A stretch of DNA of 38,056 bases, taken from positions 1-38,056 of IMG/VR virus record IMGVR_UViG_3300032046_000087; one strand, given 5' to 3'. A model generated the notes under the pieces. That model saw only the letters and a program-made list of their open reading frames with translations. It was not told the origin of the DNA and searched no databases. Positions 1 through 6,289 of the stretch are shown here, piece by piece. The stretch is from a virus. The translations under genes and the position numbers were made by a program. The number at the start of each line of letters is the position of its first letter. Position 1 is the first letter of the stretch.

Positions 1-1
1 G

Positions 2-277
2 ATGGAACGGCGATTTGAAAGAACGACCCGTCGAGACGAGGAGGGATTAGTCCTATTCGATGAGATTGTTTTACCGACGTCGATGTTGAGGGAGTTGGGA
101 CGGAGGGCCAGCCCCGCGCTTGCTGACCTGCTGACCAGCGAAGAGGCGATGGAATTGGTGATGCGATTACCAGCATGTGCTTTCGGACGCGGCGCCTTTG
201 AACATCTTCAACGACGGGACGGGCAATGCGAGGTCACAGGCCAAAGAGTCCCGGAGGTAGCCGATGAAACGCCATAA
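2..277 (+). CDS. hypothetical protein, 91 aa
   Basis: An ATG at the second base of the window opens a 91-residue, Arg/Glu-rich reading frame. It shows no membrane segment and no recognised domain. Its 3' end overlaps the next gene by 14 nt, as is usual in this genome. Upstream sequence is missing, so the true start could lie further left. If the two ends of the window are joined, the ATG follows GGAAAACG and overlaps the end of the last gene, which suits translational coupling. Function unknown. Confidence 0.5.
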   Translation: MERRFERTTRRDEEGLVLFDEIVLPTSMLRELGRRASPALADLLTSEEAMELVMRLPACAFGRGAFEHLQRRDGQCEVTGQRVPEVADETP

Positions 278-425
278 GCCGTGCAAGTGGCGACTTAGCG
301 TCAGATATCGAGATCTGAAAGTAATTGCGAAAAGGGATTGTCTGTGTCCGGAAATGCGTCCGGTTAAGCCCTGCGTTCTACTCGCACCGAAGCGGCAGAC
401 CTGCAAGTGGTATGAGGGAACATGA
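264..425 (+). CDS. Cys-containing mini-protein, paralogue of the one at 1646-1798
   Basis: This 53-residue protein starts at an ATG preceded by GGAGGT five bases upstream. It has four cysteines. Its C-terminal half, with PCVLLAP followed by a spaced C-K, is nearly repeated in the 50-residue protein at 1646-1798. Four cysteines in a small basic protein suggest a zinc knuckle, but this is inference. It overlaps genes on both sides, the downstream one by ATGA. I do not recognise a named family. Confidence 0.6.
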   Translation: MKRHKPCKWRLSVRYRDLKVIAKRDCLCPEMRPVKPCVLLAPKRQTCKWYEGT

Positions 426-499
426 CACACGCTGAACTTGTGAAAGTGGCCGCGACATGGCTTAAAAGGAAAGGGAATTATCACCTTGAAGCAGAATGA
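422..499 (+). CDS. 25-aa peptide, possibly a truncated phage protein
   Basis: The ATG overlaps the stop of the preceding gene (ATGA) and encodes a 25-residue peptide beginning MTHAELVKVAATWLKRKG. Longer phage proteins with this type of start (MTHAEL, then a helix, WL, basic residues) are familiar to me, so this may be the 5' remnant of one. The frame ends at TGA 497-499, and no continuation was recognised in other frames. No function is assigned. Confidence 0.35.
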   Translation: MTHAELVKVAATWLKRKGNYHLEAE

Positions 500-522
500 T
501 GTAATTGGAGAGGAGAATAAGT

Positions 523-813
523 ATGGGTTGGTTTAGGACCTATCTCGATGGTTTGAGAGCCGTCTTTTCATGGCCTCCTTCATGGCATTTTGTCGTGTTT
601 CTTCTGGGGTCATTGGTAGGCGCTTTTCTCGGATTTTTGATATCACGTCCGTTAGTCGCCTACGCGAAGAGTCACGGTCATAAGTCTCCGGCAGCCTTTT
701 TCTTCCATGTCGCTGCCAGAATATGTGGAAACGCCTTTGCCAAGGTGGCACCAAGGTTGGGAAAAAGACCATCACGATTACGGTCCCAACAAGAATTGCA
801 GCGAGGGAAATGA
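523..813 (+). CDS. alternative plus-strand ORF, membrane-like; conflicts with the minus gene 533-829
   Basis: The ATG at 523 follows GAGGAG with a 7-nt spacer. It would encode 96 residues with a hydrophobic stretch at about residues 20-48. The strand agrees with most neighbours. However, it is almost wholly antisense to 533-829, which also has a good ribosome site and carries a motif found elsewhere in this genome. A 124-nt gap would then follow before the next + gene. Purine-N-pyrimidine codon counts by eye do not separate the two strands. I rate this as the less likely reading. Confidence 0.3.
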   Translation: MGWFRTYLDGLRAVFSWPPSWHFVVFLLGSLVGAFLGFLISRPLVAYAKSHGHKSPAAFFFHVAARICGNAFAKVAPRLGKRPSRLRSQQELQRGK

Positions 814-829
814 GAAACAAAGCTAACAT
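533..829 (-). CDS. small membrane-anchored protein with AMKEAM motif
   Basis: This 98-residue protein has an N-terminal hydrophobic segment (about residues 1-30), then a basic region and a C-terminal helix containing AMKEAMKRRL. Two head-region proteins at 11041 and 11375 carry AMKEAMIRKL and AMKEAMLRRL, which would be an odd coincidence for an antisense frame. The start has AAGGAG upstream and lies 6 nt after a 14-codon ORF on the same strand. It probably sits in the inner membrane. The function of the shared motif is unknown. The opposing ORF at 523-813 is the competing interpretation. Confidence 0.55.
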   Translation of the reverse strand: MLALFLISLAAILVGTVIVMVFFPTLVPPWQRRFHIFWQRHGRKRLPETYDRDSSRRRLTDVISKIREKRLPMTPEETRQNAMKEAMKRRLSNHRDRS

Positions 830-835
830 AGGACA

Positions 836-880
836 TCATCTCCTTCGATACAGCTTAGCAAGTTCGATTAAGCTCGTCAT
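836..880 (-). CDS. 14-aa peptide ORF preceding the minus-strand membrane gene
   Basis: The ATG follows AGGAGG with an ideal 7-nt spacer and encodes MTSLIELAKLYRRR, then TGA. The next minus-strand ATG begins 6 nt later, and its ribosome site AAGGAG lies inside this ORF. The layout suits translational coupling or a leader peptide controlling the downstream membrane protein. The peptide could form a short amphipathic helix with a basic end. The ribosome site is clear, but expression is inferred. Confidence 0.4.
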   Translation of the reverse strand: MTSLIELAKLYRRR

Positions 881-937
881 TTCTTGGCCTCCTGTGTCGT
901 TTTCCCTTGACAGAAGGTCCAAGATTAGGGAGAAGTT

Positions 938-1342
938 ATGAGTTATTGTCGTTTTAGCAGCATGGATTTCGGCTGTGATCTTTACTGCTTTGCTGATTGT
1001 GCGGGTGGGTACACGACCTACGTGGCTGCTAACAAGATCGTTGGCGAAGTTCCGAAAATACCCGAATTCCCGCTGGGAAAGCAAGACACCCCGGAATGGA
1101 AAGCATGGGGGGTGGCGTACAAGGTACAGATGGATTTCCTCAAAACAGCCAAGCATCTTCCCATCGGCTTACTCTATGATGGAGAACGGTTCAACGATCT
1201 CGACCTCGAATCGTTTTTAGCAAGACTGCTGATGCTTCGAGAACGGGGATATAGGTTTCCAGACTATGTACTTGACGACGTACGAACCGAAATCGAGGAA
1301 GAAAGGAAATCGCATGAAACCAAAACCCAAAGTCGTGATTGA
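938..1342 (+). CDS. conserved phage hypothetical protein, Cys-rich N-terminus
   Basis: The ATG is preceded by GGGAG. The 134-residue protein opens with MSYCRFSSMDFGCDLYCF and then GGYTTYVA, an N-terminus I recognise from unnamed proteins of many tailed phages. Four cysteines occur in the first 21 residues and could bind a metal. The remainder is mixed helix with an acidic, basic C-terminal tail. It overlaps the next gene by 29 nt. It belongs to a run of early or accessory genes. The molecular role is unknown. Confidence 0.8.
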   Translation: MSYCRFSSMDFGCDLYCFADCAGGYTTYVAANKIVGEVPKIPEFPLGKQDTPEWKAWGVAYKVQMDFLKTAKHLPIGLLYDGERFNDLDLESFLARLLMLRERGYRFPDYVLDDVRTEIEEERKSHETKTQSRD

Positions 1343-1649
1343 ACTACTCCAGCGCGGAGCCGAACTCAAGGGCCGCGTGGTGAGGATGGATGAGAAGCTA
1401 AGGGGCACAGAGACACTCGCGGAGGCGGTCGATTGGACGCTTTATAGTGAAGTCTGCCCCGAGCTTATGGGTGAGGACAAGATACTATGTATCGGTGGGC
1501 GTAACAAGAAACGAGACAAGGACACATTTCGGTTTCGATTCGAGAATGTCACAGCCGCCTCTCTCGCCGTCGTCGCTATCCGCGCCCTGCTCGATAAGGT
1601 CAACGGCATAAAGCCGCCGAAGGCAAGCAAATGGGTGAAGGTGATATGA
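1314..1649 (+). CDS. hypothetical protein, 111 aa
   Basis: The start at 1314 follows GAAAGGA and gives MKPKPKVVIELLQRG; an ATG at 1266 in the same frame would overlap the previous gene far more. The protein is soluble and basic, with an internal segment DTFRFRFENVT that looks like beta strand and a helix near the end. It ends in ATGA overlap with the next Cys mini-protein, so the two are probably translated together. No family recognised. Confidence 0.7.
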   Translation: MKPKPKVVIELLQRGAELKGRVVRMDEKLRGTETLAEAVDWTLYSEVCPELMGEDKILCIGGRNKKRDKDTFRFRFENVTAASLAVVAIRALLDKVNGIKPPKASKWVKVI

Positions 1650-1798
1650 GGGGCCCTAAACCGCAGAAAGGTAGGGCGTGCCAGTCTTATGTAACCAATG
1701 GCCGGAACCTGCGGTATTGTCTTCGGTCGATGCAACCTTGTGTCTTACTTGCGCCGAGACATGAGAAGGTATGCAAGGATTTCAAGGAGGATAGATGA
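1646..1798 (+). CDS. Cys-containing mini-protein, paralogue of 264-425
   Basis: This 50-residue basic protein has cysteines at positions 12, 25, 32 and 43. The segment PCVLLAPRHEKVCKDF matches PCVLLAPKRQTCKWY of the protein at 264-425, so the two are paralogues. Both ends overlap neighbouring genes (ATGA upstream, ATGA with the resolvase-like gene downstream), which supports real translation. A zinc-binding adaptor is plausible but unproven. Confidence 0.65.
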   Translation: MRGPKPQKGRACQSYVTNGRNLRYCLRSMQPCVLLAPRHEKVCKDFKEDR

Positions 1799-2190
1799 AG
1801 CGTAAGCATGGCAACTATGCTTCCGGCGCACAGGCCGAGCGCGACTTCCTCAATGCACGGATTGCTGAAGGCTGGCTTGGAAGCAGGAGCGCGGGGAGCA
1901 AGGGGGTTGCAGATGTGTGGTTGCTGAATCCTAGAGAGGAATGCTGGTTTGTCGGCGGCGGAACATGGTTTGTTGCCGATCCAGAGGAACATAGCGTCAC
2001 CGATTGCATCAAACAGCCGCAGTTCATGCCTGACCTTATTTATTTCTGGTCGGTTGCAATCCAACTCAAGTCCTCTCGCGCTCTCGCTCTCAAAGCCGCA
2101 TGCGACTGGGCCTCGGGCAAGACACAACGCGACTGGCGCGAGCGATGGGAGCGCAAGCATAAGAAGGTGATGGAGAAAACAGTTGAATGA
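1795..2190 (+). CDS. Hjc-like Holliday junction resolvase / PD-(D/E)XK nuclease
   Basis: Residues 10-41 (GAQAERD, RSAGSKGVAD) match the conserved start of archaeal-type Hjc resolvases, which cut four-way DNA junctions. E15, the RSAGS loop at 31-35 and D40 fit the family. A strand ending IQLK (residues 89-92) replaces the usual I-E-x-K, so Gln stands where a catalytic Glu is common. About 50 residues separate D40 from that strand, much longer than in Hjc. Its role would be junction resolution during recombination or before packaging. The start is ATG with AAGGAGG upstream. Confidence 0.75.
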   Translation: MKRKHGNYASGAQAERDFLNARIAEGWLGSRSAGSKGVADVWLLNPREECWFVGGGTWFVADPEEHSVTDCIKQPQFMPDLIYFWSVAIQLKSSRALALKAACDWASGKTQRDWRERWERKHKKVMEKTVE

Positions 2191-2392
2191 GTTGGCTTTA
2201 TTTGCCGGAGCGGGTGGCGGACTCCTTGCGAGCAAGTGGCTTCTCGGATGGATCGCGGGCGTTGTCGTTGCTTTCATGGTGTGCGAACCCATGTATGTGT
2301 GCGGTGAGGGCGACGATCGGGACACGGTGGGAGAGAAGTTGCTTGGATGTGAAAACTCCCACGTGAGGTCTAGGCCGGCAAAATCTTCTTGA
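2183..2392 (+). pseudogene. 5' remnant of a C5-cytosine DNA methyltransferase
   Basis: A TTG start with GGAG upstream, overlapping the previous stop, gives MNELALFAGAGGGLLASKWLLGW. The pattern ELALFAGAGG is motif I (the AdoMet-binding loop) at the N-terminus of Dcm-type methyltransferases. After about residue 24 the similarity stops. No Pro-Cys catalytic motif follows in any frame, and the ORF ends at 69 residues in low-complexity sequence. I read this as a truncated, inactive copy. The alternative ATG at 2187 in another frame gives no recognisable protein. Confidence 0.6.
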
Positions 2393-2417
2393 CACGCCGC
2401 GAGGGTTGACGTATGGT
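2389..2417 (+). promoter_or_regulatory. sigma70-type promoter
   Basis: TTGACA at 2389-2394 is a perfect -35 box. It is separated by exactly 17 nt from TATGGT at 2412-2417 (4 of 6 matches to TATAAT). It lies just after the methyltransferase remnant and about 28 nt before the 36-aa ORF, and so would drive that ORF and the replication-initiator-like gene at 2560. Confidence 0.65.
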
Positions 2418-2444
2418 GGCGCGCGAAAGGAGAGATTCGACGCG

Positions 2445-2555
2445 ATGAGACAAAAGAATAGATTGAAGGCAGAAGCAAGGGGCTATCAAGTTCCTTTCGA
2501 TTCGCGTCGAGACTTGATGGCTTCTTTGTTTTCTGCCGATTCACGAGGTCACTAG
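2445..2555 (+). CDS. 36-aa leader-type ORF
   Basis: An ATG follows AAGGAGAG with a rather long spacer of about 11-12 nt. It encodes a basic 36-residue peptide and ends 4 nt before the start of the replication-initiator-like gene. It would be the first ORF on transcripts from the promoter at 2389. A leader ORF coupling translation to the larger gene is possible. No domain is visible. Confidence 0.4.
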   Translation: MRQKNRLKAEARGYQVPFDSRRDLMASLFSADSRGH

Positions 2556-2559
2556 AACA

Positions 2560-3711
2560 ATGGGGGCTGACCACAGAGAGTATTGGTTCGCCATGACGGG
2601 CTGGAGTCTCCGGCCTGAGTTCAAACCACAAGCAGGTGCTGATGGGCCAGAGGCGATGCAAAAACAACTCTACAACTTAGCTTTTTGGTATTGGGCGTAT
2701 GACCGAATTTGCGAGCTGGGCCATGACGGTTCAGTTCAGCTTTCCGTGTTACGTGGAGAGTGGTTTGCACAGTTTGGGGTAGTTGGAGATCAGCTTTGCG
2801 AAACTTTCGAGCAGCTTTTGGAAACTCAAAGGAAACTCAAAAGAATGTATGTTCATCGAGAACATGTGCGTGTTACAAAATGGCAACAGCATAAACTCAA
2901 GGGACTCCGACCGATAGAACAATTGATTCAAGAGCGCAATCGTAAGCGTTTGGGACGTAAGCGTGACACGGACGTGACAGAAACGGGACAATCCCGTGAC
3001 CCTCGCGCGCGCGCGCCTACTCCTACTCCTACTCCTACTCCTGACACCAGACTCCAGACTCCTACTATTGACGCATCGGCGGGAAAACCGCCTCGCGTCG
3101 CTGACCCTCGAATCAAGATTCTTATCGACTACCACTTTGAGAACTTCAACAAACACCAGCCCGGGAAGAAATACTTTGTGGAAGGAAAGAAGGATGGGTC
3201 TCTACTGGCCAACCTCCTAAAGACCTACACCGAAGATGAGATCAAGCGTGCCGATGACAATATGTTCGCATCCGAGGACGAGTTTATCAAGGCTTCCGGC
3301 TATACGATCGGCGTCCTCTACGGATGCTTCAACAAGCTTCAACTTGGTGGAACGACAGAGGAGCCGATTCTATCCCCAACCGAACTGAAAAGGAGAGAAG
3401 AAATTGTTAGACGATGGAGAGAAAATCAAGAAGCTCACAGACTCGCTCAAGAAAAAATGGTGTCTCGTAATAATCCCGGGCAAGGTCTTGGGGAATCTGG
3501 AGACCGATCAGGTGAAGATAATCGGAAAGCTTCCAGTAATGGAGAGAATGGGGCCGCACGAGATCGTTTGTCTGCGCTGCATGGCGCGGTTCACGCACTT
3601 TCGGAGGGCGACAAAAGTAGAGGAGGCGGCTTTCAACCTGCAGGAGATACCCGAGTACTCAGGCGGCTTGCTAGTGGCTCCAAAGATGATACTGGGGAAG
3701 CTATCGACTGA
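2560..3711 (+). CDS. replication initiator/replisome-organizer-like protein
   Basis: The N-terminal 120 residues look like a helical DNA-binding domain. They are followed by a basic linker and a Thr-Pro repeat (residues 153-161, TPTPTPTP). Residues about 182-262 (ILIDYHFENF, GKKDGSLLANLLKTYTEDEI, GYTIGVLYGCFNKL) resemble the C-terminal domain of phage replication organisers of the O/DnaD kind, which load host helicase. From residue about 281 the frame overlaps the next gene by 308 nt, and the protein becomes Gly/Asn/Ser-rich, so the natural end may be earlier. The promoter at 2389 lies upstream. Confidence 0.6.
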   Translation: MGADHREYWFAMTGWSLRPEFKPQAGADGPEAMQKQLYNLAFWYWAYDRICELGHDGSVQLSVLRGEWFAQFGVVGDQLCETFEQLLETQRKLKRMYVHREHVRVTKWQQHKLKGLRPIEQLIQERNRKRLGRKRDTDVTETGQSRDPRARAPTPTPTPTPDTRLQTPTIDASAGKPPRVADPRIKILIDYHFENFNKHQPGKKYFVEGKKDGSLLANLLKTYTEDEIKRADDNMFASEDEFIKASGYTIGVLYGCFNKLQLGGTTEEPILSPTELKRREEIVRRWRENQEAHRLAQEKMVSRNNPGQGLGESGDRSGEDNRKASSNGENGAARDRLSALHGAVHALSEGDKSRGGGFQPAGDTRVLRRLASGSKDDTGEAID

Positions 3712-3892
3712 GGCTTTTCGCTGTTCATGCGTCGTTGGCGGTACTCTATCGCCGGTGATACGCCTCTACGATACGCAGCCCGAGGCAGACAAAAACGCCA
3801 CGCAGTTTGAGCTAACGGCGATGATTCAAAAACTGCAAGGGGACCTTCAGGGGAAGGAAGCCCCGCCAGACGGATCCAGCGGGGCTACGTAG
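3404..3892 (+). CDS. hypothetical protein, overlaps replication gene by 308 nt
   Basis: A TTG start follows AAGGAGAG with a 7-nt spacer, a strong ribosome site. The 162-residue product has a basic helical start, a CLRC pair at residues about 57-60 and a CSC pair near residue 108, which could form a zinc site. Composition in the overlap looks more protein-like here than in the tail of the upstream frame. Either this is a true nested gene or a frameshift separates the two. The function is unknown. Confidence 0.6.
   Translation: MLDDGEKIKKLTDSLKKKWCLVIIPGKVLGNLETDQVKIIGKLPVMERMGPHEIVCLRCMARFTHFRRATKVEEAAFNLQEIPEYSGGLLVAPKMILGKLSTEAFRCSCVVGGTLSPVIRLYDTQPEADKNATQFELTAMIQKLQGDLQGKEAPPDGSSGAT
3859..3886 (+). 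terminator. hairpin between convergent genes
   Basis: AGCCCCGC (3859-3866) and GCGGGGCT (3879-3886) form a perfect 8-bp stem with a 12-nt loop. The hairpin sits at the very end of the rightward gene (stop 3890-3892), four bases from the end of the leftward gene at 3896. The location is ideal for a two-way terminator. Neither side has a U run, so termination strength is uncertain. Confidence 0.45.
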
Positions 3893-3895
3893 CAG

Positions 3896-4141
3896 CTATT
3901 CAGGGAACGAGTGCGCGCCACCACCCAGGCAATCGGGTATCGAACCTACCGAACACCCATCAATCGCAGCCTCAACCTCCCCGCGAGTAATACCGCAGCG
4001 CTTGCAGACCTCAAGGCGTCGTTGAGATTCCGATCTTTCCGTGGCGTAGCCAACGCAGATGTACGTGTTGAGGCAAGGCCAGGGGTAAGAGCTGATGTAC
4101 CCGCAATTGCCCTCTTCGTCCTCGTGTATGCACGGCTTCAC
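3896..4141 (-). CDS. Cys-rich hypothetical protein
   Basis: The GTG start overlaps the stop of the upstream minus gene (GTGA), and GGAGGAGG lies just upstream. The 81-residue protein has seven cysteines, including CKRCG at residues about 46-50, which suggests a zinc-binding fold. It is the last gene of a three-gene leftward operon. The opposing plus-strand ORF (3911-4309) lacks a ribosome site and looks like a shadow. Its role may be regulatory, but nothing in the sequence proves that. Confidence 0.65.
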   Translation of the reverse strand: MKPCIHEDEEGNCGYISSYPWPCLNTYICVGYATERSESQRRLEVCKRCGITRGEVEAAIDGCSVGSIPDCLGGGAHSFPE

Positions 4142-4272
4142 GGCTTCCTCCTCCCGGACCTGTCAACAGCCCTGTCCTGCCACAGATCAAGCTTGTGCGC
4201 CAGCGCTATTGTTGCCGGATCAGGCTCCCAAGCACGGCGAATGAGTTCGATGAGTACGGCGAGCAGTTTCAT
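4138..4272 (-). CDS. small hypothetical protein, 44 aa
   Basis: The start at 4272 has an excellent site, AAAAAGGAGG then TTTGCC and ATG. It encodes MKLLAVLIELIRRAWEPD and a basic tail. The same frame stays open to an ATG at 4422, which overlaps the stop of the upstream gene and would give 94 residues. The strong ribosome site favours the short form. A TATGCT box about 30 nt upstream on this strand could be a weak internal promoter. Function unknown. Confidence 0.55.
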   Translation of the reverse strand: MKLLAVLIELIRRAWEPDPATIALAHKLDLWQDRAVDRSGRRKP

Positions 4273-4418
4273 GGCAAACCTCCTTTTTGGGGTTCGGATG
4301 GTAGCATAGAATCGCGCTCCGCTAAAGCAGACCCCAGAAAGCGACGCGATGTGGTATGACCCTATGGCATGGTACTCGCTCATGGCAGATCGTCGATCCT
4401 GGGGCTTCCTGTGCGTTT

Positions 4419-4562
4419 TCATTTTTGCGCCTTCCACGTGAGATAATCCTGGACGCTCTCAAAGCAGTGATACCCGCCCTCAACCTTCACGATCTTCGCG
4501 GCCCAAGGACAGGTCTTTAGAGCTTGCGCCCTCGTCTTCACCTCAACAAAACTCTGTCTCAT
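4419..4562 (-). CDS. small phage protein with VKVEGGYHCF motif
   Basis: AAGGAGGTGAAACAC precedes the ATG on the minus strand. The 47-residue protein ends with KIVKVEGGYHCFESVQDY and TWKAQK, a pattern I have seen in small unnamed phage proteins. It is the first gene of the leftward operon and its 5' side faces the C-rich region at 4581-4730, where the operon promoter should lie. No catalytic motif is visible. It was found by direct translation and is shorter than 60 codons. Confidence 0.65.
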   Translation of the reverse strand: MRQSFVEVKTRAQALKTCPWAAKIVKVEGGYHCFESVQDYLTWKAQK

Positions 4563-4580
4563 GTGTTTCACCTCCTTGTC

Positions 4581-4730
4581 TAAAACCAACCACTAACACT
4601 TGCACAACCCATGCCAACCCTAAACCCTTACACAACAACAACCCAAGACCCGAACCCAACGCAAAACGCAATACCCGCAACCCCAAAACGCAACCCCCCA
4701 ACCTAAACTATTTTCAACAAAACAAAGATT
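4581..4730. other. strongly strand-asymmetric intergenic region, G-quadruplex potential
   Basis: By direct count the + strand has 59 C and only 9 G in these 150 bases. There are nine C runs of three or more between 4608 and 4699, including CCCCCC at 4694-4699, so the minus strand could form one or two G-quadruplexes. No convincing ORF or ribosome site lies within it. It separates the leftward operon from the rightward packaging genes. An origin, pac/cos-adjacent element or divergent control region are all possible. Confidence 0.6.
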
Positions 4731-4837
4731 TCTCTTGACTTTTTATGACACGTCTGAAAAACTGTCCCCACAACATCGGGGGCGGTCGGGTGGGGTCAGC
4801 GGACCACAACCCCCAGGAACAAAGGATACGAAAGACG

Positions 4838-5833
4838 ATGAGCGAAGACAATGGCGGCAATGGACGTGAACCCTTAGAAACGATCGAGGCAAAGATAAGG
4901 GCGGCACAGGCAAGGGCAAGAGAAAAACGGCTAGACGTATACCAGCTTGGACGAAACCGAACATTCGAAGGCTTGAGGCGTCGCGAAGCCGGACTTCTCG
5001 AACTGGATGCGAGATATACTTTCGATCTTATAGCCAAGGAAAAGGCTGCGCTGCTTGGGGTTGGGCGTTCTACTGTGTTCGATATTCGCAAGCGAATCCC
5101 GGACTGGGACGAACGTGTGGCTAATCGTAGTCGCGAGGTTGTGCTAGAATACGCACCCGAAGCCGTGGCAGACCTTGGAAGGCGATTGCGCGACCCAGAC
5201 CCGGACGTACGAAGGCAGGCGGCAGAACAGACTTATAAGCTCCTGGGTTGGATCAGTACCGGTGGGGTGAACGTGACCATGTCTCAGAACCAAGGCCAGC
5301 AAGCGCCAGCGCTATCCGCCGATCTCCTGACCGCAGCTCTCTCGACGCTTCTTCAGAGCCTACCAGATTCCGATAAGATGTTGATAGCAAAGCAACTTGC
5401 GAGCGGACTATCACAGACGTCGCATAACAACGATTACGTAAACCACACTCAACTACAACTACCGGAAGCAGTTACAGTGATTGACGCTCAAGTCGTGCCT
5501 CAGCCTGTTGAGACCCGTGCTCTTGATTCTCCCGTCGTGGAGCAGCACGGAGAGCGAAGGCCGGGGCCCTTAAGCAGCCCGCAGCGAGACGAACGAGGAC
5601 GCTTTGAATCGCCAGCGGTCATGGTGCCGGTCCCTGCGCTCGAACCGAAAGCAGAGGACCGGGCACCAACTAGGGGTAGGGGCAACGACATGAAGGCCGC
5701 GCGCGCAGCTTTAGCTGCCATGCGAGCTGCCAAGAAAGCCAGGCTTGAGGCCAGGACAGCGGAGACACCGGAGGGGGATAACCAGCCTAGCACACCTCCA
5801 TGTGACAAGGCCGCGATGCCCGACGAACCTTAA
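4838..5833 (+). CDS. putative terminase small subunit / HTH DNA-binding protein
   Basis: The 331-residue protein begins at ATG 4838 (weak AAAGGA upstream; the ORF stays open to 4745 but that extension looks non-coding). Residues about 60-90 (FDLIAKEKAALLGVGRST) form a helix-turn-helix of the kind that starts many small terminases. Residues 105-137 resemble a HEAT-like helix pair (APEAVADLGRRL). The C-terminal half is long, Pro/Gln-rich and probably disordered, with a basic Ala-rich helix near 312-335 of the ORF. It lies upstream of terL, the usual place for the packaging-site recognition subunit. A transcription regulator is the alternative. Confidence 0.6.
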   Translation: MSEDNGGNGREPLETIEAKIRAAQARAREKRLDVYQLGRNRTFEGLRRREAGLLELDARYTFDLIAKEKAALLGVGRSTVFDIRKRIPDWDERVANRSREVVLEYAPEAVADLGRRLRDPDPDVRRQAAEQTYKLLGWISTGGVNVTMSQNQGQQAPALSADLLTAALSTLLQSLPDSDKMLIAKQLASGLSQTSHNNDYVNHTQLQLPEAVTVIDAQVVPQPVETRALDSPVVEQHGERRPGPLSSPQRDERGRFESPAVMVPVPALEPKAEDRAPTRGRGNDMKAARAALAAMRAAKKARLEARTAETPEGDNQPSTPPCDKAAMPDEP

Positions 5834-6082
5834 CCGTCCCCCTTTGGGACTCCGCTTCTACGAAGGTTAAAGAGGGTAAATAATGGAAGCTCTCTCCCTT
5901 GCTTGCATCCCTAAAAATTCCCATATATTTTCTCCCCGTTCCTTTCCACATCTGTGTTCGTTCTCGATCCAGGATTGTTTTACGGAGACGGGGGAGCCTC
6001 GGGTGTGTCTATCACCGGAGGTTTTGTATCTTTTATCGTGTAGTGTGCCGTGTGTTGTTTCACCTGGAACCTTGGAGGGGTC
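5834..6082 (+). other. intergenic region with a doubtful 67-aa ORF
   Basis: This gap holds pyrimidine-rich sequence (about 5890-5970). An ORF from ATG 5883 to 6086 has GAGGG upstream but a Cys/Pro/Ser-rich product with no recognisable pattern, so I do not call it. Short arms AACCTT (5826-5831) and AAGGTT (5863-5868) could pair weakly at the left edge. A promoter for the following genes may lie here, but no good -35/-10 pair was found. Confidence 0.35.
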
Positions 6083-6289
6083 ATGAAGACTCTGGTAGTT
6101 CTTGTTTTGGTGTTTGCGTTGTCGTTGTTTCTTTTTGTATCGTTTGCGCCGGCTAGGGTGACTGTGGATATGCGGATTGATGACGTAGGGGCGGCGACGG
6201 ATGGTAGGATTGATGACGTAGGGGCCGTGGTACGTGGTGTGGTGGGTGGTGTGGTGTTGCCGGTGGTATTCGTGGTTTGTGGTTTGTAG
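6083..6289 (+). CDS. small exported or membrane protein with internal repeat
   Basis: The ATG at 6083 follows GGAGGGG. The 68-residue product starts with MKTLVVLVLVFALSLFLFV, a strong signal anchor. It then has two copies of RIDDVGA spaced 11 residues apart, and ends in a Val/Gly-rich hydrophobic stretch. The coding strand is very G/T-rich (69 G and 18 C in 6141-6290), unlike neighbours. Its membrane location is supported by the segments, but the role is unknown. Confidence 0.55.
   Translation: MKTLVVLVLVFALSLFLFVSFAPARVTVDMRIDDVGAATDGRIDDVGAVVRGVVGGVVLPVVFVVCGL
6174..6225 (+). repeat. 19-bp direct repeat, two copies
   Basis: GGATTGATGACGTAGGGGC occurs at 6174-6192 and again at 6207-6225, 33 bp apart and in the same reading frame. 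It encodes the repeated RIDDVGA of the small membrane protein. The copies contain TGATGACGTA, so a protein-binding role at DNA level is also possible. Confidence 0.7.

Noticed and set aside
907-940. TTGACA before the gene at 938
   Set aside because: At 16-18 nt spacing there is no A/T-rich -10 box; the next candidate is too far.
1687-2667. 326-aa minus-strand ORF
   Set aside because: Shadow of the resolvase and replication genes: poor composition, no ribosome site, and opposite to several coupled genes.
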